DNA of 64,000 nucleotides from Sandarakinorhabdus limnophila DSM 17366 (GTDB lineage Bacteria > Pseudomonadota > Alphaproteobacteria > Sphingomonadales > Sphingomonadaceae): the NCBI RefSeq assembly GCF_000420765.1, contig NZ_ATVO01000008.1:62001-126000 (forward strand), in the 5' to 3' direction. Position 1 is the stretch's first letter. Each line of letters opens with the position of its first letter. The notes beneath the pieces were generated by a model. It saw nothing but the letters and a program-made list of their open reading frames with translations. It searched no databases and had not been told where the DNA came from. Position numbers and translations under genes: made by a program. This document shows, piece after piece, positions 32,670 to 42,806 of the stretch.

Positions 32670-33676
32670 GGCTTCGATACCTCGATGAGCAGCTTGCCGA
32701 AATTGCCGCCAGTGTAGAGCTCTTTCACCGCGCTTACGGCGTTTTCGAGGCCAGGGCGAATGTCCTGACGCGTTTTTAGCTGGCCGCCCAGCATCCAGCC
32801 GGCCAGCGCCATGCCGCTTTCGCCAAAGCGCGGCGCGAAATCGGTGACAATGAAGCCGCGGATCAGCAGTCGCCGCATCAGGATCATCGTCCAGAAACCC
32901 GGCGGTTCGGTGGGCGTCACGTCGTTGTAGCTGGAGATCATCCCGCACAGCGAAATGCGGCCAAACAGCTTCATGCGCTTCATCACTTCGACCATGATCG
33001 GCCCGCCGACCTGTTCGAAATTGATGTCGATGCCGCCTGGTGCCAGCCGATCGAGCGCGGCGCCGACATCTTCGTTCTTGTAATCGATGCAGGCATCAAA
33101 GCCGAGTTCGTTCACGACATAATCGCACTTGGCCTTGCCGCCGGCGATGCCGATGACGCGGCAGCCCTTGATCTTGCCGATCTGGCCGACGATCTGGCCC
33201 ACACCGCCAGCCGCAGCGGAAACGACCAGCGTCTCGCCCGGCTTGGGCTGGCCGATATCGAGCAGGCCGAAATAGGCCGTGGGGCCAACCAGCGCCAACG
33301 TGCCGTAACTGGCCGCCAGCGGCACGCCCGGCAATTGCAGAAGCGGCGACATGAAACTGCCATCGGAAATGATGTGATCGGCCCATTCGCCCAGGCCCGC
33401 CATGATCTGGCCCGGTTCGACCCCGGACTTGCGACTGGCCACAACCCGCCCGCACACGCCGGCGCGCATCGGGGCGCCCAGTTCCACAGGCGGCATATAC
33501 TGTTCCTGATCGCTCATCCAGATGCGGTTGGTGGGATCGAGCGACATGTAGATGACGGCAAGGAGGAACTGGCCATCGGCCAACTCCGGAAGAGCTTCGT
33601 TCACCAGTTCCAGATCGCTGTCGGCGATATCGCCCACCGGCCGGCGCGCCAGTTTCCATACCTTGCGTATCATCAT
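32666..33676 (-). CDS. NADP-dependent MDR-family oxidoreductase
   Basis: Zinc-free medium-chain reductase of the leukotriene B4 dehydrogenase/CurA-like group. 336 residues. MSLDPTNRIWMSD near residue 45 is the family mark; the NADP fold has VVSAAAGGVGQIVGQIGK, then RVIGIAGG. Starts at one of two adjacent ATGs (33676 or 33673) behind GGGGAGAGG. Overlaps the hydrolase gene upstream and the HNH-like gene downstream, so the three form one operon. It may reduce enones such as prostaglandin-like or curcumin-like compounds; the substrate is unknown. Confidence 0.9.
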   Translation of the reverse strand: MMIRKVWKLARRPVGDIADSDLELVNEALPELADGQFLLAVIYMSLDPTNRIWMSDQEQYMPPVELGAPMRAGVCGRVVASRKSGVEPGQIMAGLGEWADHIISDGSFMSPLLQLPGVPLAASYGTLALVGPTAYFGLLDIGQPKPGETLVVSAAAGGVGQIVGQIGKIKGCRVIGIAGGKAKCDYVVNELGFDACIDYKNEDVGAALDRLAPGGIDINFEQVGGPIMVEVMKRMKLFGRISLCGMISSYNDVTPTEPPGFWTMILMRRLLIRGFIVTDFAPRFGESGMALAGWMLGGQLKTRQDIRPGLENAVSAVKELYTGGNFGKLLIEVSKP

Positions 33677-34596
33677 GCCTCTCCCCGTTTGATGTCGTCC
33701 AGAAAATCCCGAAGTGCGGCGGCTGCCACCGACTCCATCAGCGTGGGCGCATGGCCGACGCCCGGCACCGTCACCGCCGTCGCACCGGGCAGGCGGCGCT
33801 GCATCTGGGCTTGTGTCGCCGCCGAAAACACGTCCGACAATTCGGCGCGCAAGGACAATACCGGCAGGCCCTTGAGACTGTCGAACGCGGCCCAATCATC
33901 GGCGCCGGCATCGCCGTGCGGCAATCGGAACGGTTCGGCGATGCGTGGATCATAATCGAAGATGATACGGCCCTGCGGCCCCACCCGGCACAGGCGCTTG
34001 GCAAAGGCCAGCCACTGATGCAGCCCCCAATCGGGGTGGATGGCCGCGTTGCGCACCCCCAGTTCGCGGGCGGCATGCACCCAGGTCATCCAGTTGCCGC
34101 CGCGCCCCACATTGGCCTGCAAGCGCTTGAGGCCCGCCGGCTCGATCGCGGGGCCGATGTCGTTCAGCACCACGCCGGCCATGCGGGCGCGGTGTGCGGT
34201 GGTCATCCGCAAGGCAAGCAGCCCGCCCATCGAGGCGCCGATCACCACGAAGCGATCCACCCCGGCCGCATCCAGCACCAGCGACAGATCGCGCAGATAG
34301 GTGAGCGAGACATAGGTGAGCGAATCGCGCGCCCAGCCCGATTCGCCGCGACCGCGCAGATCGGGCGCGATCAGGCGCCAATCGGCTCCCAGCGATTCGG
34401 CGAGCGGGGCAAAATCGGCGCCGTTGCGGGTGAGGCCGGCCAGGCACAGCAGCGCCGGGCGATCGACCGGGACGCGAGGATCATGATGTTCGTGCCAGCA
34501 CAGCCGCACGCTATCGCCCGTGAACGCATAGCCTTTCTGCCAGCCGGGCGCCGGTTCGGGCCGTGAAGCCGGAGCAGAGAGGGGGGCGACGGCCAT
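33673..34596 (-). CDS. Alpha/beta hydrolase
   Basis: 307 residues. Nucleophile elbow VVIGASMGGLLA (GxSxG), oxyanion segment LCLAGLTRNGADF, acid probably in ELSDVF and the His in VPGVGHAPTL. The order resembles haloalkane dehalogenase/ester hydrolase-type enzymes. I prefer the ATG at 34596, since the further upstream TTG at 34614 would lie inside the palindrome shared with the tetR promoter. Faces the TetR gene, which is likely its regulator. Confidence 0.88.
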   Translation of the reverse strand: MAVAPLSAPASRPEPAPGWQKGYAFTGDSVRLCWHEHHDPRVPVDRPALLCLAGLTRNGADFAPLAESLGADWRLIAPDLRGRGESGWARDSLTYVSLTYLRDLSLVLDAAGVDRFVVIGASMGGLLALRMTTAHRARMAGVVLNDIGPAIEPAGLKRLQANVGRGGNWMTWVHAARELGVRNAAIHPDWGLHQWLAFAKRLCRVGPQGRIIFDYDPRIAEPFRLPHGDAGADDWAAFDSLKGLPVLSLRAELSDVFSAATQAQMQRRLPGATAVTVPGVGHAPTLMESVAAAALRDFLDDIKRGEA

Positions 34597-34599
34597 ATT

Positions 34600-34628
34600 T
34601 TGACTCTGACTCAACTCTCTTGTTATAG
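34600..34628 (+). promoter_or_regulatory. tetR promoter overlapping a palindromic operator
   Basis: TTGACT (34600-34605) and TTATAG (34623-34628) are 17 bases apart, a reasonable sigma-70 promoter for the rightward gene. The -35 box is inside the near-palindrome TTGACTCTGACTCAA (12 of 15 bases symmetric), a likely TetR-type operator that also abuts the hydrolase start. Confidence 0.55.
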
Positions 34629-34665
34629 GAAGCCATTACCGTGGGGGTAAGGAAGAACAGCTAAA

Positions 34666-35373
34666 GTGGCAACGCGCGCGCTCGATTCTCGTGGTTCCAA
34701 TGCCAGCACGGCCCGCACCGGTGGCCGCGCTTCCCCGCGTGCCGCATCAGGCGTGGCCGACATGCGGGCCCGCCGGTATGACCCGACCGAAACCAAGGCA
34801 CGGGTGCTGGCTGCGGCCCACATGCTGTTTTCCCGCCAGGGCTTTGCCGCCACCGGCACCGCCGACATTGCCCGCGAAGCCGACGTTTCGGAAGGCTCGA
34901 TCTTCTATCATTTCGGCTCCAAAAAGGCGTTGCTCCAGGAATTGGGCCGACGCCATGGCGAAGCGATGATCGCCGCCATGGAAGAGGGCTACACACTCGA
35001 AGATCTGGAACCTGGCATCACCGTCCCGCGCGTGTTGCGTTTCGTGCGCGACAACATGATCTGGGAAGGCGCGGAAGCCGAATGCGCCGATTGCGGGCCA
35101 AAGGCAGCGATGGCCTCCAACCCCGATGCCGAACCCTTCTATCATGCCGCCAAGGCGGTGACGACCGACTGGATCAAGCGCCACATGCAGGCGGCCCTGG
35201 GCAAGCGCGGCGTGACCGGTGTGGACATCGAGATCGCCGCCAGCTTCACCCACCATGTCGTTGGCGATGCCATTGATCGCTGGCTGTGCGCTGCTTCCCC
35301 GGAAGAGGCGGACCGCGTCGAGCGCGAGACCGTGCGCTACATCCGCGCCGCCAGCGGATATCCACTGGATTGA
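34666..35373 (+). CDS. TetR/AcrR-family transcriptional regulator
   Basis: 235 residues from a GTG with AAGGAAG upstream; the family region starts near residue 40, so a shorter form from Met33 is possible. HTH: ETKARVLAAAHMLFSRQGFA then TGTADIAREADVSEGSIFYHFGSK, typical of TetR. The ligand domain is not assignable, though it has a CADC motif (residues about 143-146) that might bind metal. Probably controls itself and the divergent hydrolase-oxidoreductase operon. Confidence 0.92.
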   Translation: MATRALDSRGSNASTARTGGRASPRAASGVADMRARRYDPTETKARVLAAAHMLFSRQGFAATGTADIAREADVSEGSIFYHFGSKKALLQELGRRHGEAMIAAMEEGYTLEDLEPGITVPRVLRFVRDNMIWEGAEAECADCGPKAAMASNPDAEPFYHAAKAVTTDWIKRHMQAALGKRGVTGVDIEIAASFTHHVVGDAIDRWLCAASPEEADRVERETVRYIRAASGYPLD

Positions 35374-35402
35374 GGTGCCGGCTGCGGCCATAGATTTGCG
35401 CC

Positions 35403-36782
35403 ATGGCCGAATTCACCCCTGAAACCACCATCCTCGAACTGGGCGCAGAGTTTTTCGATCCGGTCGAAGCCGCCCCGTTTCCCCAGACCATCCTGCGGTT
35501 CCGCAACGACCGCGCCGCCGAACAGGTGGGGCTGGCCGGGCTGAGTGACGAGCAGTGGCTGCAGCATTTCGGCCGCTTCGCCCCCCTGCCCGGCAGCCTG
35601 ACCGGGCCGCTGGCGCTGCGCTATCACGGCCACCAGTTCCGCACCTATAACCCCGATCTTGGCGACGGCCGCGGCTTCCTGTTCGCGCAGTGCCGCGATG
35701 ATCAAGGCCGGTTGATGGACCTTGGCACCAAGGGCAGCGGTACCACGCCATGGAGCCGGATGGGCGATGGCCGCCTGACCCTGAAAGGCGCAGTGCGCGA
35801 AATCCTTGCCACCGAAATGCTGGAGGCGCTGGGCGTCGCCACCAGCCGCACGTTCAGCGTCATCGAAACCGGCGAAAAGCTGATCCGCAGCGACGAACCA
35901 TCGCCCACCCGCGCCGCCGTCTTGGTCCGCCTCAATCACAGCCACGTGCGCTATGGCAGCTTCCAGCGCCAGGCCTTCCACCAGAACCGCGAGGGGCTGA
36001 CAAAACTGGTCGATTACGGCCTCACCCACCTCGCCCCGGACGCCACCGGCCCCACGCCGGTCGCAGCGCTGATCGATCATGCGGTGAAAGGCGCGGCGCG
36101 CATGGCGGCGCAGTTCATGGCCGCCGGCTTTGTCCATGGCGTTCTCAACACTGACAATATCAACATCACGGGCGAAAGCTTCGATTACGGCCCCTGGCGC
36201 TTTGCCCCGGCCTGGGATGCCGGCTTCACCGCCGCCTATTTCGACCATTCCGGCCTTTATGCCTTTGGCCGCCAGGCCGAAGCCCTGCAGTGGAACCTGT
36301 ATCAGCTGGGCAGCGCGTTGCGGCTGATCGCCGAGACCGACGAGCTGAAAGGCCCGCTTGAAACCTATCCCCTACGCTATCGCGCGGCGCTGTCGGACGC
36401 GGTGCTGGGCCGGCTGGGGGTCAAGCGGCTGGGGCCGAGTGAGGACGAAGTGCTAGTGGAAGCCATCCAGAAGGCACTGGTCACAACCCAGATGGACCCG
36501 GATCGCTTCTTCTTCGATTGGCGCGGCGGCGTGCGGCGCGGGGCATCCGTGGCCGACCCGCACTACAGCCACGACGGCTTCACGGATTTCCTGGCGCTCA
36601 TCCCCGATTTCGCGGCCGGCGCGCCGTCACACACTTACTGGTCAGACGAAGCCCCCTGCACCATGCTGATCGACGAGGTGGAAGCCCTGTGGGCACCCAT
36701 CGCCGAGCGTGACGACTGGGCACCGCTCCACACCAAGATCGCCGCGATCAGGCGCATGGGCGAGGCGCACGCGCAGAGTTAG
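35403..36782 (+). CDS. selO: SelO-family protein adenylyltransferase (YdiU)
   Basis: Pseudokinase-fold enzyme that transfers AMP from ATP to protein Ser/Thr/Tyr residues in redox stress. 459 residues. Key parts: RYHGHQFRTYNPDLGDGRG (nucleotide region), LDLGTKGSGTTPWSR (written from DLGTKGSG), TEMLEALGVATSR, and HGVLNTDNINITGESFDYGP with the metal-binding Asn and Asp. The C-terminus is shorter than in E. coli (478) and lacks the terminal cysteine region and the LRN helix. Its stop overlaps the HIT gene stop on the other strand. Confidence 0.92.
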   Translation: MAEFTPETTILELGAEFFDPVEAAPFPQTILRFRNDRAAEQVGLAGLSDEQWLQHFGRFAPLPGSLTGPLALRYHGHQFRTYNPDLGDGRGFLFAQCRDDQGRLMDLGTKGSGTTPWSRMGDGRLTLKGAVREILATEMLEALGVATSRTFSVIETGEKLIRSDEPSPTRAAVLVRLNHSHVRYGSFQRQAFHQNREGLTKLVDYGLTHLAPDATGPTPVAALIDHAVKGAARMAAQFMAAGFVHGVLNTDNINITGESFDYGPWRFAPAWDAGFTAAYFDHSGLYAFGRQAEALQWNLYQLGSALRLIAETDELKGPLETYPLRYRAALSDAVLGRLGVKRLGPSEDEVLVEAIQKALVTTQMDPDRFFFDWRGGVRRGASVADPHYSHDGFTDFLALIPDFAAGAPSHTYWSDEAPCTMLIDEVEALWAPIAERDDWAPLHTKIAAIRRMGEAHAQS

Positions 36783-37156
36783 CGCGCCAGCATCGGTCCC
36801 AGCGCCTTGCCGCCGAAGATGTGCACATGCAGATGCGGCACTTCCTGGTGGGCATTCACCCCGGCGTTGGCGAGCAGACGATAGCCCGGCTCTTCCAGCC
36901 CCAGCAGCTTGGCCACTTCCCCCACCGCGCGCACGAACCCGGCGATTTCCGCCTCGCTCGCGGTGGCCGAAAAATCCGCCCAGCTGCGATACGGCCCCTT
37001 GGGGATCACCAGCACATGGATGGGCGCCTGCGGGTTGATGTCGTGAAAGGCCAGCGCGTGCGGGGTTTCGTGCACGCGCTTGCACGGGATCTCGCCGCGC
37101 AGGATGCGGGCGAAGATGTTATTTTCGTCATAACTGCCCAAGGCTTCGACCGGCAT
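36779..37156 (-). CDS. HIT-family (HINT-type) protein
   Basis: 125 residues from the ATG at 37156; upstream codons in the frame are not family-like. YDENNIFARILRGEIPCKRV opens the domain and HLHVHIFGG carries the histidine triad. Such enzymes hydrolyse nucleoside phosphoramidates and acyl-AMP. Target unknown; commonly near hisI/hisE in alphaproteobacteria, not here. Confidence 0.93.
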   Translation of the reverse strand: MPVEALGSYDENNIFARILRGEIPCKRVHETPHALAFHDINPQAPIHVLVIPKGPYRSWADFSATASEAEIAGFVRAVGEVAKLLGLEEPGYRLLANAGVNAHQEVPHLHVHIFGGKALGPMLAR

Positions 37157-37237
37157 GTTAAAGGCTCCCACGCGATTTCCGCCTGTTCGTATCACCACTG
37201 CCGCAACCGGCAAGACCTGCCTGCAAGGATCAACACC

Positions 37238-37558
37238 ATGTCTGCCGATTCCAGCGACGAAGATTATGTCTATGACGAGGTCAGCGGCGAATGGCTGCCC
37301 GCCGCCGAACTGCGGGCGCGGGCGCCGGCGGCCGATCCCGACGTGGTGGAAGTGCGCGATTCCGTCGGCAATCTGCTCGCCGATGGCGACCAGGTGACCT
37401 TGATCAAGGATCTCGACGTGAAGGGCGCCGGCCAGACGCTGCGTCGCGGCACGCTGATCAAGTCGATCCGCCTCACCGGCGACCCACAGGAGATCGACTG
37501 CAAGTTCGACGGCATCAAGGGCCTCGTGCTGCGCGCCGAGTTCGTCAAGAAGCGCTGA
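37238..37558 (+). CDS. PhnA-domain protein (YjdM-like)
   Basis: 106 residues. C-terminal PhnA domain with VRDSVGNLLADGDQVTLIKD, then LKVKGAGQTLRRGT-like core (actual DVKGAGQTLRRGTLIKSI) and CKFDGIKGLVLRAEFVKK. The zinc-ribbon cysteines usual at the N-terminus of YjdM are absent; instead an acidic start with DEDYVYDEVSGEWLP. Despite the name, no proven role in phosphonate use. Confidence 0.88.
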   Translation: MSADSSDEDYVYDEVSGEWLPAAELRARAPAADPDVVEVRDSVGNLLADGDQVTLIKDLDVKGAGQTLRRGTLIKSIRLTGDPQEIDCKFDGIKGLVLRAEFVKKR

Positions 37559-37696
37559 TCAGAGATTTCTTGCGTCCGCGCAGCTGCGGGCTTATTCACC
37601 TCTCGCTCGCACCCGTCCTGGCGTGCGGCAGGCTTCACCACATCATCGCCGCGTATCTGAGCCACGCGCTCGTCGCCGCGAAGCCGAAAGACTGAC
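37559..37696 (+). promoter_or_regulatory. rho leader region
   Basis: 138 bp before rho, C-rich with little secondary structure on the plus strand (for example TCGCTCGCACCCGTCC). Such leaders serve as Rho-binding sites in rho autoregulation; no promoter could be called with confidence. Confidence 0.35.
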
Positions 37697-38952
<1,256 letters not shown>

Positions 38953-38953
<1 letters not shown>

Positions 38954-39131
38954 GGCGGCTGGAAATAGCGGCGCTATTTCCAGACTCGCCGAACTTCGGC
39001 CAGCGAACGAAAAGGGCGGCCCCAACAGGCCGCCCTTTTTGATTCGTCTGACGGCGTGGCTCCGCCACGCACTTCCTTCCACTTACTTCGGCACCCCAAG
39101 CGGACTCGGCGGCTCCGCCGCCGGCCGCGCC
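38953..39131 (+). repeat. Palindromic intergenic element, copy A
   Basis: 179-bp intergenic element starting on the last base of rho. It holds an 11-bp inverted repeat CTGGAAATAGC/GCTATTTCCAG (38959-38983), then a terminator hairpin, then palindromes GGCGTGGCTCCGCCACGC (39053-39070) and CGGCGGCTCCGCCG (39107-39120). The outer parts recur in reverse orientation at 63814-63994; the terminator between them does not. It fills nearly the whole space between the convergent rho and tlpA-like genes. Confidence 0.85.
39010..39040 (+). terminator. Rho-independent terminator after rho
   Basis: AAAAGGGCGGCC and GGCCGCCCTTTTT enclose a six-base loop; strong GC stem followed by five Ts, and A-run on the other side so it can serve both directions. 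A near-identical stem occurs after pckA (53961). Confidence 0.92.
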
Positions 39132-39144
39132 AGCCAGCACACAA

Positions 39145-39693
39145 TCAGCCAGTGATGGCCTTCCGCACCTCAGCCGATCCCCAATCCAGCGTCCCCGATA
39201 CCCGCCAGATCTCCTTGCCCTCTTCATCATACAGGATCGTCACCGGCAGCCCCTTGGCCTTGATCGCCTCGGCATAGCTGCCCGGCTGGTCCAGGCCAGA
39301 TTCGATATTCTTGAACTTGTCCTTGCCCCAGAATTTGTCGACCGCCTGCCAGCCTTCCATGTCTTCGGAAATCGGCAGCACCATCACCGGCACTTCGCCG
39401 GCCAGCTTGTCGAGCGCCGGCATCTCGGCGATGCACGGCGCGCACCACGTCGCCCACAGATTGACCAGCATCTTCATGCCCTTGTGGTCAGCCAGCTTCT
39501 GCTTCGTCCCACCCTTCATTTCCCACGTCACCGCCGCCGGGCCGGGTTCGCCGGCGTGGCTGCGATCGATGGTGTTGATCGGCGCTTCGCCCGGCTTTGC
39601 AGCGGTGGCAGCGGGCTTTTCGGGCGCCGTGGGGGCGGCCTGGTTGCAGCCGGCCAGCGCCAGCGTGGTAAGCAGCAGCAGGGTCTTGCGCAT
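39145..39693 (-). CDS. TlpA-like thioredoxin-fold lipoprotein
   Basis: 182 residues from the ATG at 39693 (AAGGA seven bases upstream). Lipoprotein signal LLLLTTLALAGC with Cys16, an alanine/proline linker, then a thioredoxin fold with active site LWATWCAPCIAEMP. Such proteins keep periplasmic thiols reduced, often for cytochrome c heme ligation or CuA centres. Cysteine pair intact. Located between argH and rho, no ccm gene adjacent. Confidence 0.92.
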   Translation of the reverse strand: MRKTLLLLTTLALAGCNQAAPTAPEKPAATAAKPGEAPINTIDRSHAGEPGPAAVTWEMKGGTKQKLADHKGMKMLVNLWATWCAPCIAEMPALDKLAGEVPVMVLPISEDMEGWQAVDKFWGKDKFKNIESGLDQPGSYAEAIKAKGLPVTILYDEEGKEIWRVSGTLDWGSAEVRKAITG

Positions 39694-39786
39694 GTCAAAG
39701 TCCTTCATTCGTTGTCGCCCCGATAAACAGCGCAGTGGCGACTGCCAACCCACTGTGGCACCAAGCCCCGCAAAGGGGACAAGACG

Positions 39787-41295
39787 ATGACGGTTTCACG
39801 GCGTGACGCGATCAAGTTGGCAGCACTGGGCGGCGCGGTCGCGGCTGGTTGCGGGGGCGGCAGCAATCCACTATCGGCCACCACCATGAGCAGCGACCCG
39901 ACAACGCCAGCCGGCACCGCAAACAGCCTGTGGGGCGGCCGCTTCGGCGCCGGCCCTTCGGCGATCATGCAAGAAATCAACGCCTCCATCGGCGTCGACA
40001 AACGGCTGTGGCGCCAGGACATCCAGGGCAGCCGCGCGCATGTCGCCATGCTGGGCAAGCAGGGCATCGTTTCGGCCGAAGATGTCGCCGCCATCGACAA
40101 GGGCCTCCAGCAGATCGCCGCCGAATATGAGGCCGGCAAGCTGGTCGAGAATCTGGCGCTGGAGGATATCCACCTCCATGTCGAAACCCGCCTGAAAGAG
40201 ATCATTGGCCCGGCTGCTGGCCGGCTGCACACCGCGCGCAGCCGCAACGATCAGGTGGCGGTGGATTTCCGCCTGTGGGTGAAGGCTGCCTGTGCCGAAG
40301 CCGATCTGGCGTTGAAGGGCCTGATCACCGCGCTGCTGGCCCGCGCCGAGGAACATGCCGATACGATCATGCCGGGCTTCACCCACCTGCAGGTGGCGCA
40401 GCCGGTGACGCTAGGCCACCATCTGATGGCCTATGTCGAGATGCTGAACCGCGATCGCAGCCGCTTTGCCGATGCGATGAAGCGCATGGACGAATGCCCG
40501 CTGGGCGCCGCCGCGCTGGCCGGCACCAGTTTCCCCATCGACCGCCAGATGACCGCCAAGGCGCTGGGCTTTGCCGGCGGGCCGACGCGCAACAGCCTCG
40601 ACAGCGTGTCGGATCGCGATTTCGCGCTGGAGTATCTCAGCGCCACCCACATGACCGGGCTCCATTTGTCGCGTCTGGCCGAGGAAATGATCATCTGGGC
40701 CAGCCAGCCGTTCGGCTTCATCACCCTGCCCGATGCCTGGTCCACCGGCAGCAGCATCATGCCGCAAAAGCGCAACCCGGATGCCGCCGAACTGGTGCGC
40801 GCCAAGGCCGGCCAGTTCCTGGCGGCGTTCACGCGCCTGAGTGTGGTGATGAAGGGTCTGCCGCTGGCCTATTCCAAGGACATGCAGGACGACAAGGTGA
40901 CGGTGTTTGCCGCGCATGACGATCTGGGCCTGTGCCTCGCCAGCATGATGGGCATGGTGCAGACCATCACCTTCAACAAGGCGAAGATGCGCGCAGCGGC
41001 CAACAGTGGCTTCTCCACCGCCACCGATCTGGCCGATTGGCTGGTGCGCGCCGGCGGTGTTCCGTTCCGCGAGGCCCACGAGATCACCGGCAAATGCGTG
41101 AAGGCCGCCGAAGCCAAGGGTACTGATCTCAATGGCCTGACCGACGCGGAATTGAGCGCCATCGACAAGCGCATCACCAAGGCTGTGCGCGACGTGCTCT
41201 CCGTCGAAGCCAGCGTTGCCAGCCGCACCAGCTTTGGCGGCACCGCCCCCGCCAATGTGCGCGCTGCCATTACGGCGGCTCGGAAGGCACTGTGA
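39787..41295 (+). CDS. argH: Argininosuccinate lyase with Tat/lipoprotein-like N-terminus
   Basis: Cleaves argininosuccinate to arginine and fumarate. 502 residues; the catalytic domain begins near residue 47 ([20 protein letters not shown]) and carries the superfamily signature [11 protein letters not shown] at 321-331, with the catalytic serine in the flexible loop. Unusually, a 33-residue extension precedes the family start: [19 protein letters not shown], with twin arginines (5-6) and a lipobox cysteine (22). The first ATG has AAAGGGGAC upstream, while the internal Met34 has no ribosome site. Likely cytosolic enzyme from Met34 or an odd exported form. Confidence 0.93.
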   Translation: MTVSRRDAIKLAALGGAVAAGCGGGSNPLSATTMSSDPTTPAGTANSLWGGRFGAGPSAIMQEINASIGVDKRLWRQDIQGSRAHVAMLGKQGIVSAEDVAAIDKGLQQIAAEYEAGKLVENLALEDIHLHVETRLKEIIGPAAGRLHTARSRNDQVAVDFRLWVKAACAEADLALKGLITALLARAEEHADTIMPGFTHLQVAQPVTLGHHLMAYVEMLNRDRSRFADAMKRMDECPLGAAALAGTSFPIDRQMTAKALGFAGGPTRNSLDSVSDRDFALEYLSATHMTGLHLSRLAEEMIIWASQPFGFITLPDAWSTGSSIMPQKRNPDAAELVRAKAGQFLAAFTRLSVVMKGLPLAYSKDMQDDKVTVFAAHDDLGLCLASMMGMVQTITFNKAKMRAAANSGFSTATDLADWLVRAGGVPFREAHEITGKCVKAAEAKGTDLNGLTDAELSAIDKRITKAVRDVLSVEASVASRTSFGGTAPANVRAAITAARKAL

Positions 41296-41537
41296 CGCGG
41301 GCGATTGCCTTGGCCGCGCTGCTGCTGCTGCTCGCATCCTGCGGCAAGCAGGGCGCGCTGGAGCCGAAGGCCGGCCGCCCCGCACCGGTGCGCAGTGAAA
41401 CGCAGACCCGCGCCGCCACCCCGCAGGAAATGCTGAAGCTCGATCCGCAGGCCGTGCCGACGCGGGTGGACGACAACCAGGGCCCGCTTCCCGAACGCGG
41501 CAACGATCCGTTCAACCTGCCGCCCCCCAGGAACTGA
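41292..41537 (+). CDS. Small LptM/YifL-like lipoprotein
   Basis: 81 residues. Lipoprotein signal [18 protein letters not shown], with the family-style CGxKGxL sequence following the lipid cysteine. LptM stabilises the LPS translocon LptDE in E. coli; the same short gene lies beside lysA or dapF in many proteobacteria. GTG start overlaps the argH stop, and lysA follows after three bases. Confidence 0.85.
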   Translation: MTRAIALAALLLLLASCGKQGALEPKAGRPAPVRSETQTRAATPQEMLKLDPQAVPTRVDDNQGPLPERGNDPFNLPPPRN

Positions 41538-41540
41538 CGA

Positions 41541-42806
41541 ATGGACCATTTCCAGTTCAAGGGCGGCGTGATGCACGCCGAGGGCATCAACCTTGAAATG
41601 CTGGCCGCAGCGGTTGGCACGCCCTTCTATTGCTACAGCAGCGCCACCATGGAGCGGCATTTCACCGTGTTCCGCGACGCTGTCGCCGGTCTCGGCAACG
41701 GCACGCCGCTGGTGGCCTTTGCGGTAAAAGCCAATCCCAACCTTGCCGTTCTGGCGACGCTGGCGCGACTGGGTGCCGGGGCCGACGTGGTGTCGGGCGG
41801 CGAGATGGCGCGCGCGCTTGCTGCCGGCGTGCTGGCAGAACGCATCGTGTTCTCCGGCGTCGGCAAGACCCGCGCCGAACTGGCCGCGGGTGTCGAAGCC
41901 GGCATCCTGCAGTTCAACGTCGAATCCGAAGCCGAGATCGACATGCTGGCGCAAGTCGCTGCCGCCAAAGGCGCGACCGTCGAGATCGCTATCCGCATCA
42001 ATCCGGCGGTCGATCCAAAAACGCATGGCAAGATCAGCACCGGCGGTGCTGACGCCAAGTTCGGCATCCCATGGGAACGCCTGCCCGCCGCCTTCGCGCA
42101 GGCCGCCGCCCATCCCAATCTGCGCCCCGTGGGCCTCGCCGCGCACATTGGCAGCCAGTTGACCGATCTAGGCCCGGTGGAAGACGCCATTCGCAAGCTG
42201 GGCGATCTGGCGCGCGAGCTGGAAGCGCTGGGCCACAAGATCAAGCGCGTTGATGTCGGCGGCGGCTTGGGCGTGCCTTATCGCCGTGACCAGCCGGCGC
42301 CGCCCAGCCCGGCCGACTATGCCGCCATGGTTGCCCGCGCCACCGCCGGTTGGCCGTGGCAGCTGATGTTCGAACCCGGCCGCATGATCGTGGGCAATGC
42401 CGGCGTGCTGGTGAGCGAAGTGATCCTGACCAAGGACGGCGCCTCCAAGCATTTCGTGGTGGTCGATGCCGCGATGAACGATCTGCTGCGCCCGTCGCTT
42501 TATGGCGCGTGGCACGATATTCTTGCGGTGCGGCCCAAGGATGCGCGCACCGTCGCAACAGTTGTGGGCCCGATCTGCGAGACCGGCGATACCTTCGCCG
42601 AGGACCGCGAGATCGAAGATGTGCAGTCTGGCGATCTCGTCGCCTTCATGACCGCCGGTGCCTATGGCGCCACCATGGCCAGCACCTACAATTCCCGGCC
42701 GCTGGTGCCCGAAGTGATGGTGAAGGGCGATGACTGGGCTATCGTTTCCCAGCGCAACCAGCCCGCCGCGATGCTGGCGCTGGATGCGAAGGCACCGTGG
42801 CTTTAA
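41541..42806 (+). CDS. lysA: Diaminopimelate decarboxylase
   Basis: PLP enzyme for the last step of lysine synthesis. 421 residues, fold III. The PLP lysine is Lys63 in VAFAVKANPN; phosphate loop in DVGGGLGVPY; catalytic cysteine segment GPICETGDTFAED; and AYGATMASTYNSRP near the end. Overlaps the MFS gene by ten bases. Confidence 0.96.
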   Translation: MDHFQFKGGVMHAEGINLEMLAAAVGTPFYCYSSATMERHFTVFRDAVAGLGNGTPLVAFAVKANPNLAVLATLARLGAGADVVSGGEMARALAAGVLAERIVFSGVGKTRAELAAGVEAGILQFNVESEAEIDMLAQVAAAKGATVEIAIRINPAVDPKTHGKISTGGADAKFGIPWERLPAAFAQAAAHPNLRPVGLAAHIGSQLTDLGPVEDAIRKLGDLARELEALGHKIKRVDVGGGLGVPYRRDQPAPPSPADYAAMVARATAGWPWQLMFEPGRMIVGNAGVLVSEVILTKDGASKHFVVVDAAMNDLLRPSLYGAWHDILAVRPKDARTVATVVGPICETGDTFAEDREIEDVQSGDLVAFMTAGAYGATMASTYNSRPLVPEVMVKGDDWAIVSQRNQPAAMLALDAKAPWL

